DNA from: Gammaproteobacteria bacterium
GTDB lineage: Bacteria; Pseudomonadota; Gammaproteobacteria; Thiohalobacterales; Thiohalobacteraceae
Reading direction: 5' to 3'
Length of the DNA stretch: 64,000 nt
Assembly (NCBI GenBank): GCA_018819175.1
Contig: JAHJQQ010000025.1
Location: 1 to 64,000 of the forward strand
The notes below the pieces were generated by a model that did no database searches, was not told where the DNA came from, and saw only the letters and a list, made by a program, of their open reading frames with translations. Below, in pieces: positions 9,205 through 17,682 of the stretch (position 1 is the stretch's first letter; each line of letters opens with the position of its first letter). A program made the translations under genes and the position numbers.

Positions 9205-9400
9205 CACATTAAGGAAGCTCTGATAAATTCAGTGGCACCCATCATTGTGAGGCGCGTAGCGCCGTGGTACAAGCGAGCTTGCGAGCGCAGAACCTCCGCA
9301 GGGCGACCCCGAAGGGGTGAGCGTAGCGAATAATCTCCAGCCGACTGATTCTGCTTTACGAGATTGACACACTTCGCTCGCAATGATCGATTAATCAGTG
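9205..9400 (-). repeat. Intergenic repeat related to the tRNA-Ser-flanking repeats
   Basis: GC-rich palindromic block. Read on the minus strand it contains GATTATTCGCTACGCTCACC then CCTTCGGGG then CGCC, which aligns with the units downstream of both tRNA-Ser genes (GATGATTCGCGCTGCGCGC, TCACCCCTTCGGGGCGCC). There is no tRNA here. Open frames running through it are artefacts of the repeat. Confidence 0.6.
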
Positions 9401-9494
9401 GCTCCTTAATAAAGATCATACCGACGCCAATCAAGCTGTAGACGATTGCCAGATTGAGTACAACGAATCAAGCCGTCAAGGAACAATCTAGATT

Positions 9495-10328
9495 ATGGCA
9501 ATGGCTGTGCACTATTGGTGGTTTATTCTGTGTATCGTGGCCATGCTTAATATCGCTGCATGGACCGTATCCTCAGTATTGCTGTCACGCCAGCGAGACC
9601 GTTTCACCGTTACATCGTATCGGCGACGACGCTGGTTGTCCTGGCTGTCGGCCGGGTACGTTGCGGGGTGCGCATTCCGATCCTTTCTGCCGCGGATAGA
9701 CCTGGAACGGATCTGTCTAGTGGAGTCCGGGTTATCAAGCATGGTGGTGGGCCGAAGTGTGGCAACCCTGGCTGAGCTTTGCTTCGTCGCTCAGTGCGCG
9801 CTATTGATGCATCACGCAGGCAGCAGCAGTGGCAGCAGCTTTACAGTCATAACCTCCTTACTGCTTATACCGATTATCATGGTTGCCGAATGCGCGTCAT
9901 GGTACGCAATTCTATCCACGAATTATTTTGGTCATGTTGTAGAAAATTCCCTTTGGACGGTTTCCGCCGTTCTATTATTCGCCAGCTTTATTTTCATATG
10001 GCCGCATAGCGACCGCAAACAGCGGCATTTTCTGGCTGCAATGATGATTTTCGCAATCGGATATATTGTATTCATGACCACTGTCGATGTGCCGATGTAC
10101 TGGTCTCGATGGAATGCCCAGCTAGCGGCGGGAGTGGAGTATCTGCCATGGATCAGTGGCTTTCTCGATGCGTCGCAGCCGTGCGTGGTCAGTTTCGACT
10201 GGAATATCTGGCACGAGGAAATTCCCTGGATGACGCTCTATTTCACCGTTGCTGTCTGGGTCAGCATTGCATTGCCCCATGCTCCGGACTGGACCACCCG
10301 CTCACCCATAGCGGGGCAGCGCAATTAA
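9495..10328 (+). CDS. Multi-pass membrane protein of unknown function
   Basis: 277-aa integral membrane protein with about six or seven hydrophobic segments (near residues 8-30, 48-65, 95-107, 118-140, 150-170, 180-197 and 240-258). Between the last two segments is an aromatic- and acid-rich loop (SRWNAQLAAGVEYLPW, SFDWNIWHEEIPWMTLYF) that is probably extracytoplasmic. The start is an ATG with no strong ribosome binding site. No enzymatic or transporter family is recognised. It borders a patatin and a phosphatidylserine decarboxylase gene, so a lipid- or envelope-related role is possible but unproven. Confidence 0.7.
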   Translation: MAMAVHYWWFILCIVAMLNIAAWTVSSVLLSRQRDRFTVTSYRRRRWLSWLSAGYVAGCAFRSFLPRIDLERICLVESGLSSMVVGRSVATLAELCFVAQCALLMHHAGSSSGSSFTVITSLLLIPIIMVAECASWYAILSTNYFGHVVENSLWTVSAVLLFASFIFIWPHSDRKQRHFLAAMMIFAIGYIVFMTTVDVPMYWSRWNAQLAAGVEYLPWISGFLDASQPCVVSFDWNIWHEEIPWMTLYFTVAVWVSIALPHAPDWTTRSPIAGQRN

Positions 10329-10361
10329 TCTGTGACTGGAGATTGCCAGCGGCAAAGACAC

Positions 10362-11258
10362 TTACATATCGCTCGTGGTATTGCTGGGTGACTGCAGCGT
10401 CCGCCAGCGCGCAATAGCTGCTTCCGCCGTATCGAAACCGATCTGATAGCCCTGCAACAAACTATCACGGTCGCGCGTGAATCGGTCGACGGCGAAATGA
10501 GCAGGCGGACAAACTGCCACGATGCTGACGCCAGGGGGTGGGTTATGGATAAGTTTAATGACTGCCTTGTGCTGTTCAACCCGTTCCTTCATGGTCGCAA
10601 CCAACAAAGGATGATTTCGCATTCGCCAACGTATATAGCGATGAACCCAGGTGTCCGTCTTTTGGTATGTATCCGACCGCGAGAGTACAACCATAATGCG
10701 TTTTGCGCCCAGGCGAATCGCTTGTTGGATAGGTATGCCGTCCGCGACACCGCCATCGGTCATCGGCCGCCCGTCGACTTCAGTAAATCCTCTGTAAAAT
10801 AATGGCAAAGCTGTCGACGCCTTGATGACACTCAGCAAGTTCTTTGGGTTGGCCATGACATATTCTGCTTCGCCCGAGGCAACGTTCGTAATGGCTACAT
10901 AAAATGATCTGTCATGACTGAAGATCGCCGGAATATCGAGTAAGGATTGCGAATAGATCTCCGCGAGCAGCCAGTCCAGATCAATCAGGTGACCACCCCT
11001 TAAAAAACGCCAATAGTTGATAAACTTCCCACTCAGAACCAAATCCAAGTAGGCTTTAATATTTATACGTGGCGTTCCGGACAGAAACACTGCCAAATTA
11101 CTTGCCCCGGCAGAAACGCCAATGTAAGAATCGAAAGGGTTGAAGTTGTCTTTGAGGAAGCAGTCCAGCAGCCCGAGCGAGAATACGCTACGCAACGCGC
11201 CACCCTCAACGATTAGCATCGTCTCATGCGCTGAATCCTGTCTGTTACTACCGTCCAT
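10362..11258 (-). CDS. Patatin-like phospholipase
   Basis: 298-aa serine lipid acyl hydrolase. The oxyanion glycine stretch VEGGALRSVFSLG, the nucleophile elbow GVSAG (Ser49) and the catalytic aspartate in TDGG (Asp168) give the complete Ser-Asp dyad of bacterial patatins. No signal peptide is present, so it is probably cytoplasmic or peripheral on the inner membrane. A start at Met14, just before LIVEGG, is also possible. It lies 72 bp downstream of the phosphatidylserine decarboxylase gene on the same strand, so the two may be cotranscribed and act on the same phospholipid pool. Related YjjU-type proteins share the architecture. Confidence 0.92.
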   Translation of the reverse strand: MDGSNRQDSAHETMLIVEGGALRSVFSLGLLDCFLKDNFNPFDSYIGVSAGASNLAVFLSGTPRINIKAYLDLVLSGKFINYWRFLRGGHLIDLDWLLAEIYSQSLLDIPAIFSHDRSFYVAITNVASGEAEYVMANPKNLLSVIKASTALPLFYRGFTEVDGRPMTDGGVADGIPIQQAIRLGAKRIMVVLSRSDTYQKTDTWVHRYIRWRMRNHPLLVATMKERVEQHKAVIKLIHNPPPGVSIVAVCPPAHFAVDRFTRDRDSLLQGYQIGFDTAEAAIARWRTLQSPSNTTSDM

Positions 11259-11330
11259 GGTTAATGGGCACGCCTGGGAGAGCCTAGACGACGCAGAACT
11301 ATCAGGGAGAAAGGCATGCGTTACTTGGTT

Positions 11331-12221
11331 CTATGGGGACTTCGTTACAGGAAGGGAAGGCAGCCGCATCAGTGGCTGCCCCATGCGGATGACCTCCCCC
11401 GTCTTTACGTTATCGCACAGCGTGAAACCATCCGGGGCGAAGACAATGATGGTAGAACCATGTTGAAACCAACCCATCTCCTGGCCCTTGTGCAAGTGGG
11501 CGTTGCACGCCATGACATTGGGGCCTTGGTACTTGAGATGCAGCAGCACATCCAGAAAATGGAGGTGGATACTGGCAACAAGTACTGCTGCGACCGGCAC
11601 CAAGGTGATCAAGTCAGTGCTCGATTCAAGTCTGCAGCGAATAATCGCCCGCTCGTTTTTGCAGAATAGTTTCTCCACGCGTTTCAGCGCAATCGGATTT
11701 ACGTTCCAGGTATCACCGGAAATGTAGGTCACCTGCTCCACCTGACAGTCATGCGGCGCATGGAAGCGATGGTACATATTGGCTGTGATGCGCAAGGTGA
11801 TATAGCAGCCATTTCGATAGGTTCGCACCATTTCAGGGTCACCTAGCAGGTCCAACAGCGTATAGGGGAAGCCCTTGGCCTGAATCAGCTCGGTACCCTC
11901 GACTTTACCGCAGGTTCCGACAATGGCGTCACAAGGACTCACCAAGACAGTGGGATCCGACTCGATCGGACGTGCGCCTTCCTTAACCTCCCGAATGAAA
12001 CAGTCGTGTAGGCTGCGGAATTGTGTTTTCTTTGCATCGCTCAGCTCGGGGGCAGCCAGGAATTTCCACATTCCGATGGAAAAATCCCGCACAAGCGGTT
12101 GCTCAATCTTGCTGAACCAACCCATGAATTGCGTCAAGAGTCGACGCGGGATGCGGTTGGTCAATAAGAAATTGATATCCTCCTGGTGAAATATAGTTGC
12201 AATGAAAGCAGGTAGTTTCAT
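11331..12221 (-). CDS. psd: Phosphatidylserine decarboxylase
   Basis: Converts phosphatidylserine to phosphatidylethanolamine at the inner membrane. The 296-aa proenzyme cleaves itself to make a pyruvoyl group. The opening (NRIPRRLLTQFMGWFSKIE) is typical of proteobacterial Psd. The self-cleavage triad is visible as Asp98 (VSPCDAIVG), His154 (YHRFHAPHD) and Ser256 in HGST, the equivalent of the usual LGST motif. The usual leucine or glycine before GST is histidine here (FQHGST), a mild departure. It is divergent from the aminotransferase gene (45 bp) and upstream of the patatin gene. It may be an accessory Psd for a special lipid rather than the housekeeping copy. Confidence 0.92.
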   Translation of the reverse strand: MKLPAFIATIFHQEDINFLLTNRIPRRLLTQFMGWFSKIEQPLVRDFSIGMWKFLAAPELSDAKKTQFRSLHDCFIREVKEGARPIESDPTVLVSPCDAIVGTCGKVEGTELIQAKGFPYTLLDLLGDPEMVRTYRNGCYITLRITANMYHRFHAPHDCQVEQVTYISGDTWNVNPIALKRVEKLFCKNERAIIRCRLESSTDLITLVPVAAVLVASIHLHFLDVLLHLKYQGPNVMACNAHLHKGQEMGWFQHGSTIIVFAPDGFTLCDNVKTGEVIRMGQPLMRLPSLPVTKSP

Positions 12222-12266
12222 AAAACTGTCAAATATCCCGAGTTATACTTTTCGCAGAGGAACTTA

Positions 12267-13916
12267 GTGAAAAATACATTCACCCTATACGCGCTGGGCG
12301 TGGCCACTTTAGCCGTGTTGCTGCCAAAGTTAAAGGCGCGATTGGAGCTTTCCCGGGCAAAGCATCGTTCGCTTGCCGGACATTCGAAGATGTCGCGGCG
12401 CCTGGCCAAGCTGGTTCCTTTCTATGAATTCGACGAGTCGCAGTTCTTCTGCTCCGACGATGCGCCCGCTGCAGTTGCACAACGACGCCGCGAAGGCTTC
12501 ACGCGACTTGCCGATGTATTTCGTGAGCGCTTCCCGGAAACGGTACGTCTCACCGCTGAAATACAGGATAGTATCTCGGACCTGCAATTCACCGGCGTAT
12601 ACCGTGTTCCCTTCCAGTACAGCCGTTACGTACGCTCGCATCTCAAGACCGGATCCTTTGTCGCAGCCTCATCCGGCGTGACCATCACCGACCTCGACGG
12701 CAATCGATTATACGACCTGGCTGGATCCTATGGTGTCAACGTGTTCGGCTATGACTTTTACAAAGCATGTTTGGCACGGGGTGCCGAGCGCGTCCGCGAT
12801 CTGGGACCCGTACTCGGCACGTATCACCCGGTCATCGTCGAAAATGTCAATCGTCTCAAGGCCATCTCGGGGCTGGATGAAGTTTCATTTCACATGTCTG
12901 GCACCGAGGCTGTCATGCAGGCGGTACGACTGGCGCGTTACCACACGCGGCGTTCCCATCTGGTGCGATTCTGCGGTGCCTATCATGGCTGGTGGGGGGA
13001 TGTGCAACCTGGAATAGGCAACCCGATCCCGGCACACGAAACCTACACCTTGAATGATATGGACGATCGCGCACTGCGAGTACTTCGCACGCGCAGTGAC
13101 ATTGCTTGCGTGCTGGTCAATCCACTGCAGGCACTACACCCGAATATTAACGCTGCGGGGGACTCCTCTCTGACCGATAGCTCACGCAGTGCACACTTCG
13201 ATCGTGTTGCTTATGGCGAATGGCTGAAGCGGCTGAGGGAGGTATGCACAGAGAACAATATCGTTTTGATATTCGACGAGGTCTTTGTCGGTTTCCGGTT
13301 AGCACTAGGCGGAGCGCAGGAATACTTTGGTGTCCAGGCAGACATGGTGACGTACGGTAAAACCCTGGGCGGCGGCCTACCGATTGGCGTGGTATGTGGA
13401 AGCAAGGCCCTGATGAAACGCTACCGCGAGGACCGCCCGGCGGACATTTGCTTCGCGCGCGGCACTTTCAATGCCCATCCTTACGTAATGGCAGCGATGC
13501 ATGAGTTCCTGCTACAACTCGACACTCCTGAGATTCGCGCGATTTACAGCAATCTTGATGCGGTGTGGAACGATCGGGCGCAGCAACTGAACCAGCGTCT
13601 GCGCGAGGAAGGTTTGCCGGTGCAAGTGGCGAACCTGTCTTCGATCTGGACGGTTTTGTATACACAACCTTCACGCTATAACTGGATGCTCCAATACTAC
13701 CTGCGCGTTGAAGGACTGGCGCTGAGTTGGGTAGGAACCGGGCGTTTCATCTTCAGCCTGAACTACACCGATAGCGACTTCGCGGCGGTTGCTGACAGGT
13801 TCGTCGACGCCGCTCGCACGATGCACCAGGACGGTTGGTGGTGGGCTGATGCGACGCTGACCAACAAATCCATCAAGCGCCGCATACTGCGGGAGTTGAT
13901 TGCACATCTCCGCTGA
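12267..13916 (+). CDS. Membrane-anchored class III aminotransferase (glutamate-1-semialdehyde aminomutase-like)
   Basis: 549-aa PLP enzyme of fold type I, class III. PLP-binding features are Asp337 in LIFDEVF and the Schiff-base lysine Lys365 in TYGKTLGGG; the SGTEAVMQAVRLAR and CGAYHGWWGD segments are also typical. It is about 120 residues longer than HemL. The extra N-terminus holds a hydrophobic segment (7-20) followed by basic residues, suggesting inner-membrane anchoring, and a helical region before the catalytic domain (which begins near 110). The start is GTG with AGAGGA upstream. HemL itself acts in haem synthesis, but the extension, the anchor and the lipid-gene neighbours argue for a different amino-group transfer. 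The true substrate is unknown. Confidence 0.88.
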   Translation: MKNTFTLYALGVATLAVLLPKLKARLELSRAKHRSLAGHSKMSRRLAKLVPFYEFDESQFFCSDDAPAAVAQRRREGFTRLADVFRERFPETVRLTAEIQDSISDLQFTGVYRVPFQYSRYVRSHLKTGSFVAASSGVTITDLDGNRLYDLAGSYGVNVFGYDFYKACLARGAERVRDLGPVLGTYHPVIVENVNRLKAISGLDEVSFHMSGTEAVMQAVRLARYHTRRSHLVRFCGAYHGWWGDVQPGIGNPIPAHETYTLNDMDDRALRVLRTRSDIACVLVNPLQALHPNINAAGDSSLTDSSRSAHFDRVAYGEWLKRLREVCTENNIVLIFDEVFVGFRLALGGAQEYFGVQADMVTYGKTLGGGLPIGVVCGSKALMKRYREDRPADICFARGTFNAHPYVMAAMHEFLLQLDTPEIRAIYSNLDAVWNDRAQQLNQRLREEGLPVQVANLSSIWTVLYTQPSRYNWMLQYYLRVEGLALSWVGTGRFIFSLNYTDSDFAAVADRFVDAARTMHQDGWWWADATLTNKSIKRRILRELIAHLR

Positions 13917-13955
13917 TGTCGCAGAGGAAATGAGTGCATCCTTGCACTGAGTGTC

Positions 13956-14564
13956 TCAGATTACTTGCTTTGACCTCATCGGATCCATAAGTTCGCCGCG
14001 CATCACATAGAGCGGTGCTTTGCAATAGAGCTTTACGTCGTGGAAGGGATCGGTGAGAATTTTAGTCATCCACACCAGACCAGTCTGCACATCCTTGAGG
14101 AAGAATAGGTGAACAGTCCGGAATAATACCGCAGCACCACCGAGAACAAGCCAGATCAGTGCCGTATGATTCACGAATTCGATTGGATTGCTGCTCAGAT
14201 CGAATATTCCTAGCAGCGTTGGGTCGAAATATAACACCAGTGGTGACAGTGCCCAGATCGTCAGGAGAACCACCTTGCGTTTGAGATTGTAACCAACCTT
14301 TATCTTTTCCTTGTGCTCGTGTGTCGCCTGGTTTACTTCGTCGTAGCCCTTCGGTTCGAAAAAGAAATGTCCAGCCTGTCGGCTGACCATCGCAACGAGC
14401 CAGCCGATTAACGCCGCCATAGCCGGATCAATAAACAAGAGCACATAGGCACACAGGAAGCTGATGGCACTGATGAAGTGTAGTGACTGATTGATCCGGT
14501 TGTGATGATAATAGCGATGATCATCCCAACGCTGTACTTTGAGGGCCTCAAGAAACTCGCGCAT
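13956..14564 (-). CDS. Mpo1-like (DUF962-like) membrane protein
   Basis: About 202 aa with four likely membrane helices. The histidine pattern (YYHHNRINQSLHF near the start and QAGHFFFEPKGYDEVNQATHEHKE in the middle) resembles the Mpo1/DUF962 family; yeast Mpo1 is an Fe2+-dependent dioxygenase that shortens 2-hydroxy fatty acids. The match is partial and made by eye, so the enzyme activity is tentative. The chosen start (MREFLEALK) has AGAGGGG 6-7 bp upstream; an earlier in-frame ATG lacks one. It lies about 80 bp downstream of the glycosyltransferase gene on the same strand and convergent with the aminotransferase. Confidence 0.65.
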   Translation of the reverse strand: MREFLEALKVQRWDDHRYYHHNRINQSLHFISAISFLCAYVLLFIDPAMAALIGWLVAMVSRQAGHFFFEPKGYDEVNQATHEHKEKIKVGYNLKRKVVLLTIWALSPLVLYFDPTLLGIFDLSSNPIEFVNHTALIWLVLGGAAVLFRTVHLFFLKDVQTGLVWMTKILTDPFHDVKLYCKAPLYVMRGELMDPMRSKQVI

Positions 14565-14641
14565 AAATACCCCTCTTGTCCGAATGGTTGCTGGACGATA
14601 GATCAGCAACGCTGCCTTGTTTGCACCTGGAGAATGCCACG

Positions 14642-15751
14642 TTACCTTTGATATTTTTCTGCAATTTGCATGTTCTCAGACAAAATATCCAATTTGCTGT
14701 GCTGGGTACCGTGATTTTCCGACTCAATACCATGAACAAATGATTTACGATTATCCACCAGATTGGCGGCGAAAGACTCCGTCGCCGCTTGCCAGGAGCA
14801 CCTCAAAGCATATTCTCGGCAAACCCAGCTGTTCAACTGCAGCGCGGAATGCACCGCTGTTCCCAGATCTTCATTCAACACCCCGGTCTCACCGTTGCGC
14901 ACCACGTCCACTGGACCTGTGACCGGGAAGGCGGCCACCGGTACGCCGCAGGCCATGGCCTCCAGCATGACGATGCCGAAGGTATCGGTGCGGCTCGGAA
15001 AGACGAAGACATCCGCCGCTGCCATATGAGCCGCCAACTCGGCGCCTCGTTTGGCCCCCGTGAAGTACACCTCTGGATATTTACGACGAAGTTTGTCCAG
15101 GTCAGGGCCATCGCCGACTACGTATTTTGTACCCGGCAGGTCCAGATCAAGAAACGCTTCGATATTTTTCTCAACCGCCACTCGGCCCACATACATGGAA
15201 ATCGGTCGCGGCGCCTGGAGGAAAGACTTGTCTGCCGGCCTAAACAATCCAGTGTCCACGCCCCGGGGCCAGATGACAACATTATCAAACCGCCAACGCT
15301 TCAGTTCACGTCGCTGAGATGCCGTGGGTACCATAGTGCGTACCGCCGCGCCGTGGAAATAGCGCAACACAGCATAGGACACACTTATAGGTAGCGGCAC
15401 GCGTAATCTGATGTACTGTGGAAATTGGGTGTGATAGGAGGTCGTGAAAGCCAAGCCCTCCGTTTTACAATAATTCCGCGCGGCCCAACCCAAAGGACCC
15501 TCGGTGGCGATGTGTACGGCATGCGGCATAAAATCGCTCAACATGCGGCGCACCTTACCCGAAGGATTAATCGCGAGTTGAATCGAAGGATAGGTAGGAC
15601 AGCTAACAGTGCGAAAGCCCTGCGGCGTTACGAGCAGCACTTCATGGCCCATGGCAGTCAATGACTCGCCTGTCTTGCACAGGGTAGTGACGACACCATT
15701 GATCTGTGGATCCCAGGCATCGGTAATGATGGCGATCCTCATGCGCTCCAT
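14642..15751 (-). CDS. GT4-family glycosyltransferase (alpha-mannosyl/glucosyl-diacylglycerol type)
   Basis: About 369 aa, GT-B fold retaining glycosyltransferase. The N-terminus (MRIAIITDAWDPQINGVVTT) and HIATEGPLGWAARNYC are characteristic of the GT4 group that includes GDP-mannose-dependent alpha-mannosyltransferases and lipid glycosyltransferases (SqdX, Agt). The donor-site E-x7-E element lies in PSRTDTFGIVMLEAMACG, and WPRGVDTGLFRP marks the linker. A start three codons further in is equally plausible. The tail beyond about residue 310 is less conserved. Placed with Psd, patatin and Mpo1-like genes, it may glycosylate a membrane lipid; donor and acceptor cannot be read from sequence. Confidence 0.88.
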   Translation of the reverse strand: MERMRIAIITDAWDPQINGVVTTLCKTGESLTAMGHEVLLVTPQGFRTVSCPTYPSIQLAINPSGKVRRMLSDFMPHAVHIATEGPLGWAARNYCKTEGLAFTTSYHTQFPQYIRLRVPLPISVSYAVLRYFHGAAVRTMVPTASQRRELKRWRFDNVVIWPRGVDTGLFRPADKSFLQAPRPISMYVGRVAVEKNIEAFLDLDLPGTKYVVGDGPDLDKLRRKYPEVYFTGAKRGAELAAHMAAADVFVFPSRTDTFGIVMLEAMACGVPVAAFPVTGPVDVVRNGETGVLNEDLGTAVHSALQLNSWVCREYALRCSWQAATESFAANLVDNRKSFVHGIESENHGTQHSKLDILSENMQIAEKYQR

Positions 15752-16176
15752 CTTCGAGCCTCGCCCTGGTTTTCCAGTCCCGATTCGCACTTCAAGAAAG
15801 ACTGTTCATCTACCGACCATGGAACCAAGAAATATTTCGAATATCCTGGACGCGCAAAACAAATAACCGGCCACCGGTGGTGAGCGTAAGTCATAAGCCG
15901 ATTACCATTTAATAAGCCTAGGTAACTATCGACGAGTATTGTTACAAATGTATAAAGCTGGGATTATGGTTTTGTGATGATTGTGACCTGGGTGGCCGCG
16001 CCTATGACTTACGATATCAGGCCAAAGTAAAATAAACGGCCAGCCTCTGTCGGTCGAATCTAAGTTAAAATACAGCTCGGCCATCTATGTGGCGTTGTGG
16101 ACTCCGCTCCTCACAGGATCCGCGCCTTGCCTGAATGGCTCAAATGTGTTTTGACTTAGGTTCTGGACGAATGGAT
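15752..16176. other. Intergenic stretch, AT-rich, no gene seen
   Basis: Presumably contains the promoter of the glycosyltransferase operon. No stable hairpin, repeat or reading frame of note was found. Confidence 0.4.
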
Positions 16177-16860
16177 TTATGAGACGTCCGGCATTACCTT
16201 CTCCAAAGACAGCTCTATCACTGTTTTAGGAGTGCCGGGCGGTCCGTTAACACCTTCATAGCGTATAAATTGCGATTGCCGTTTATCAAACCAGTAATAG
16301 GCCTTCCAGAAATTTTTTAGCACGCCTGCCAATCTGATTTTTAGCCGTGTAGATTCGATACGACCGGAGGCTGTATCGATGGTTTCGAAACCATCTTTTT
16401 CCACTGTCATCTTCAAAGCATCCAGATTATCAGGCCGGATAGTCCAGAACTGTACGCTCTGATCGTCACTTCTGATGAAATGCCGAAATGAATAGGACAA
16501 TGCTTGATACCAGGGTATATCCCCTAGGTCGTGACGCTCTTCAACAAGATGTCCTTGGAAAGTACCGCGTATCGTAATAATTGATCCAGTGCGCACAGCG
16601 GAGATATCCGCCTCTGGCCCTCTGACTGACCAGGATATGGTTTGTCCAGACTGATCGCACAGATTCTCATAGCGGATATCATCCTCGACTGACACAACCA
16701 GGAACTGGTTATTCCCTTTATCGACGAGAGACCACTCGTAGGTCATGACGTCTTCACCAGTCATGTTTTGGAATTGATGGCGTTCGATTAGTCTGTCCGT
16801 GGCGTGAATCGAGCAGGAAATGCAATAACATATGAGCAGCAGTAGGAGTCTTGTATTCAT
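16177..16860 (-). CDS. Exported protein of unknown function
   Basis: About 227 aa. The start MNTRLLLLLICYC gives a clean signal peptide with likely cleavage after HA (ISCSIHA|TD), so the product is periplasmic or outer-membrane associated. The mature part looks like a beta-rich domain (repeated short hydrophobic strands, e.g. NNQFLVVSVEDDIRYENL, KMTVEKDGFETIDTASG) ending in FDKRQSQFIRYEGVNGPPG. This resembles the DUF3108-like periplasmic lipid- or polysaccharide-handling proteins in general layout only. No catalytic motif is visible. It is isolated, with more than 300 bp of non-coding DNA on either side. Confidence 0.75.
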   Translation of the reverse strand: MNTRLLLLLICYCISCSIHATDRLIERHQFQNMTGEDVMTYEWSLVDKGNNQFLVVSVEDDIRYENLCDQSGQTISWSVRGPEADISAVRTGSIITIRGTFQGHLVEERHDLGDIPWYQALSYSFRHFIRSDDQSVQFWTIRPDNLDALKMTVEKDGFETIDTASGRIESTRLKIRLAGVLKNFWKAYYWFDKRQSQFIRYEGVNGPPGTPKTVIELSLEKVMPDVS

Positions 16861-17064
16861 CAACAGGCCACACCCATCAGAGTTATGCATCTGCCAGCGA
16901 ATAATATGATTTTCCGATTAAGCTTTTAAGTCATTCTGGTGGTTGCAACGTAACTGTAACAATGCCCACATCTGATTAGGGCGCTGCATACAATCCAATG
17001 GTTTTGCCTTAAAGATTACGGTTCACTCGACTTTAGGCCCGATGCCTGGTGTAAATGTTGCTAA

Positions 17065-17594
17065 GGGCGGGATTACTTAGGGCTTCTACCCTCGCCTCCT
17101 CATATAAATTGACGGGCGCCTGCGCTGCGCCTCGGCGTTCTCCGTAGCCTGCGGCTGCTCCTTCGAACGGGGTTCTTCATCAAAGCCACCCACACCAACA
17201 AAATAAAAAAGGCCCCGCAGCCGGATAGTTCTGGATGAGCACCGTGAGCTGATAATGTGTTGGGCGGGATGATTCGCGCTGCGCGCTCACCCCTTCGGGG
17301 CCGGCCTGCGGCCGTTCTGCGCGGCTGCGCCGCTTGTCGAACGGGGGTTCTTCATCAAAGCCACCGACACCAACAAACTAAAAAAGGCCCCGCAGCCGCA
17401 GAGTTCTGGACGAGTACCGTAAACTGATAATGTGTTGGGCGGGATGATTCGCGCTGCGCGCTCACCCCTTCGGGGCGCCTGCGCTACGCTTCGGCGTTCT
17501 CCGCAGCCTGCGGCTACTCCGTCGAACGGGGGTTCTTCATCGAGCCACCCAAACCAACAAATACAAAAGGCCCCACGCGGGGGCCTTTTGTATT
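17065..17594 (-). repeat. Degenerate tandem repeats downstream of tRNA-Ser(GGA)
   Basis: Three related units of about 175-197 bp lie directly 3' of the tRNA gene. Anchors: GGGCGGGATGATTCGCGCTG at 17262 and 17437 (175 bp apart) and a weaker GGGCGGGATT at 17065; GGTTCTTCATCAAAGCCACC at 17171 and 17346, with a variant at 17531. Each unit also carries AAAAGGCCCC-type terminator remnants. The opening of each unit mimics the 3' end of the tRNA (GGGCGGGATTCGAACCCGC), so the array looks like repeated copying of the tRNA terminus plus its downstream DNA. Confidence 0.75.
17560..17594 (-). terminator. Terminator of tRNA-Ser(GGA)
   Basis: On the minus strand immediately after the CCA end: ATACAAAAGGCCCCCGCG followed by TGGGGCCTTTTGTAT, a long perfect stem with a T-rich 3' arm. 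Confidence 0.85.
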
Positions 17595-17682
17595 TGGCGG
17601 AGAGGGCGGGATTCGAACCCGCGATACGTTGCCGTATACACACTTTCCAGGCGTGCTCCTTCAGCCGCTCGGACACCTCTCC
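17595..17682 (-). tRNA. serX: tRNA-Ser(GGA)
   Basis: An 88-nt class II tRNA gene with encoded CCA. The minus strand begins GGAGAGGTGTCCGAGCGGCT and ends CGGGTTCGAATCCCGCCCTCTCCGCCA when read in two parts; the acceptor arms GGAGAGG/CCTCTCC pair perfectly. The anticodon loop CTGGAAA gives anticodon GGA (reads UCC and UCU). The long variable arm (GTGTATACGGCAACGTAT region) is as expected for serine. It is followed by a strong terminator and by repeats derived from its 3' end. Confidence 0.96.

Noticed and set aside
9186..9434. Minus-strand 82-codon frame
   Set aside because: It covers an intergenic repeat and has no family resemblance.
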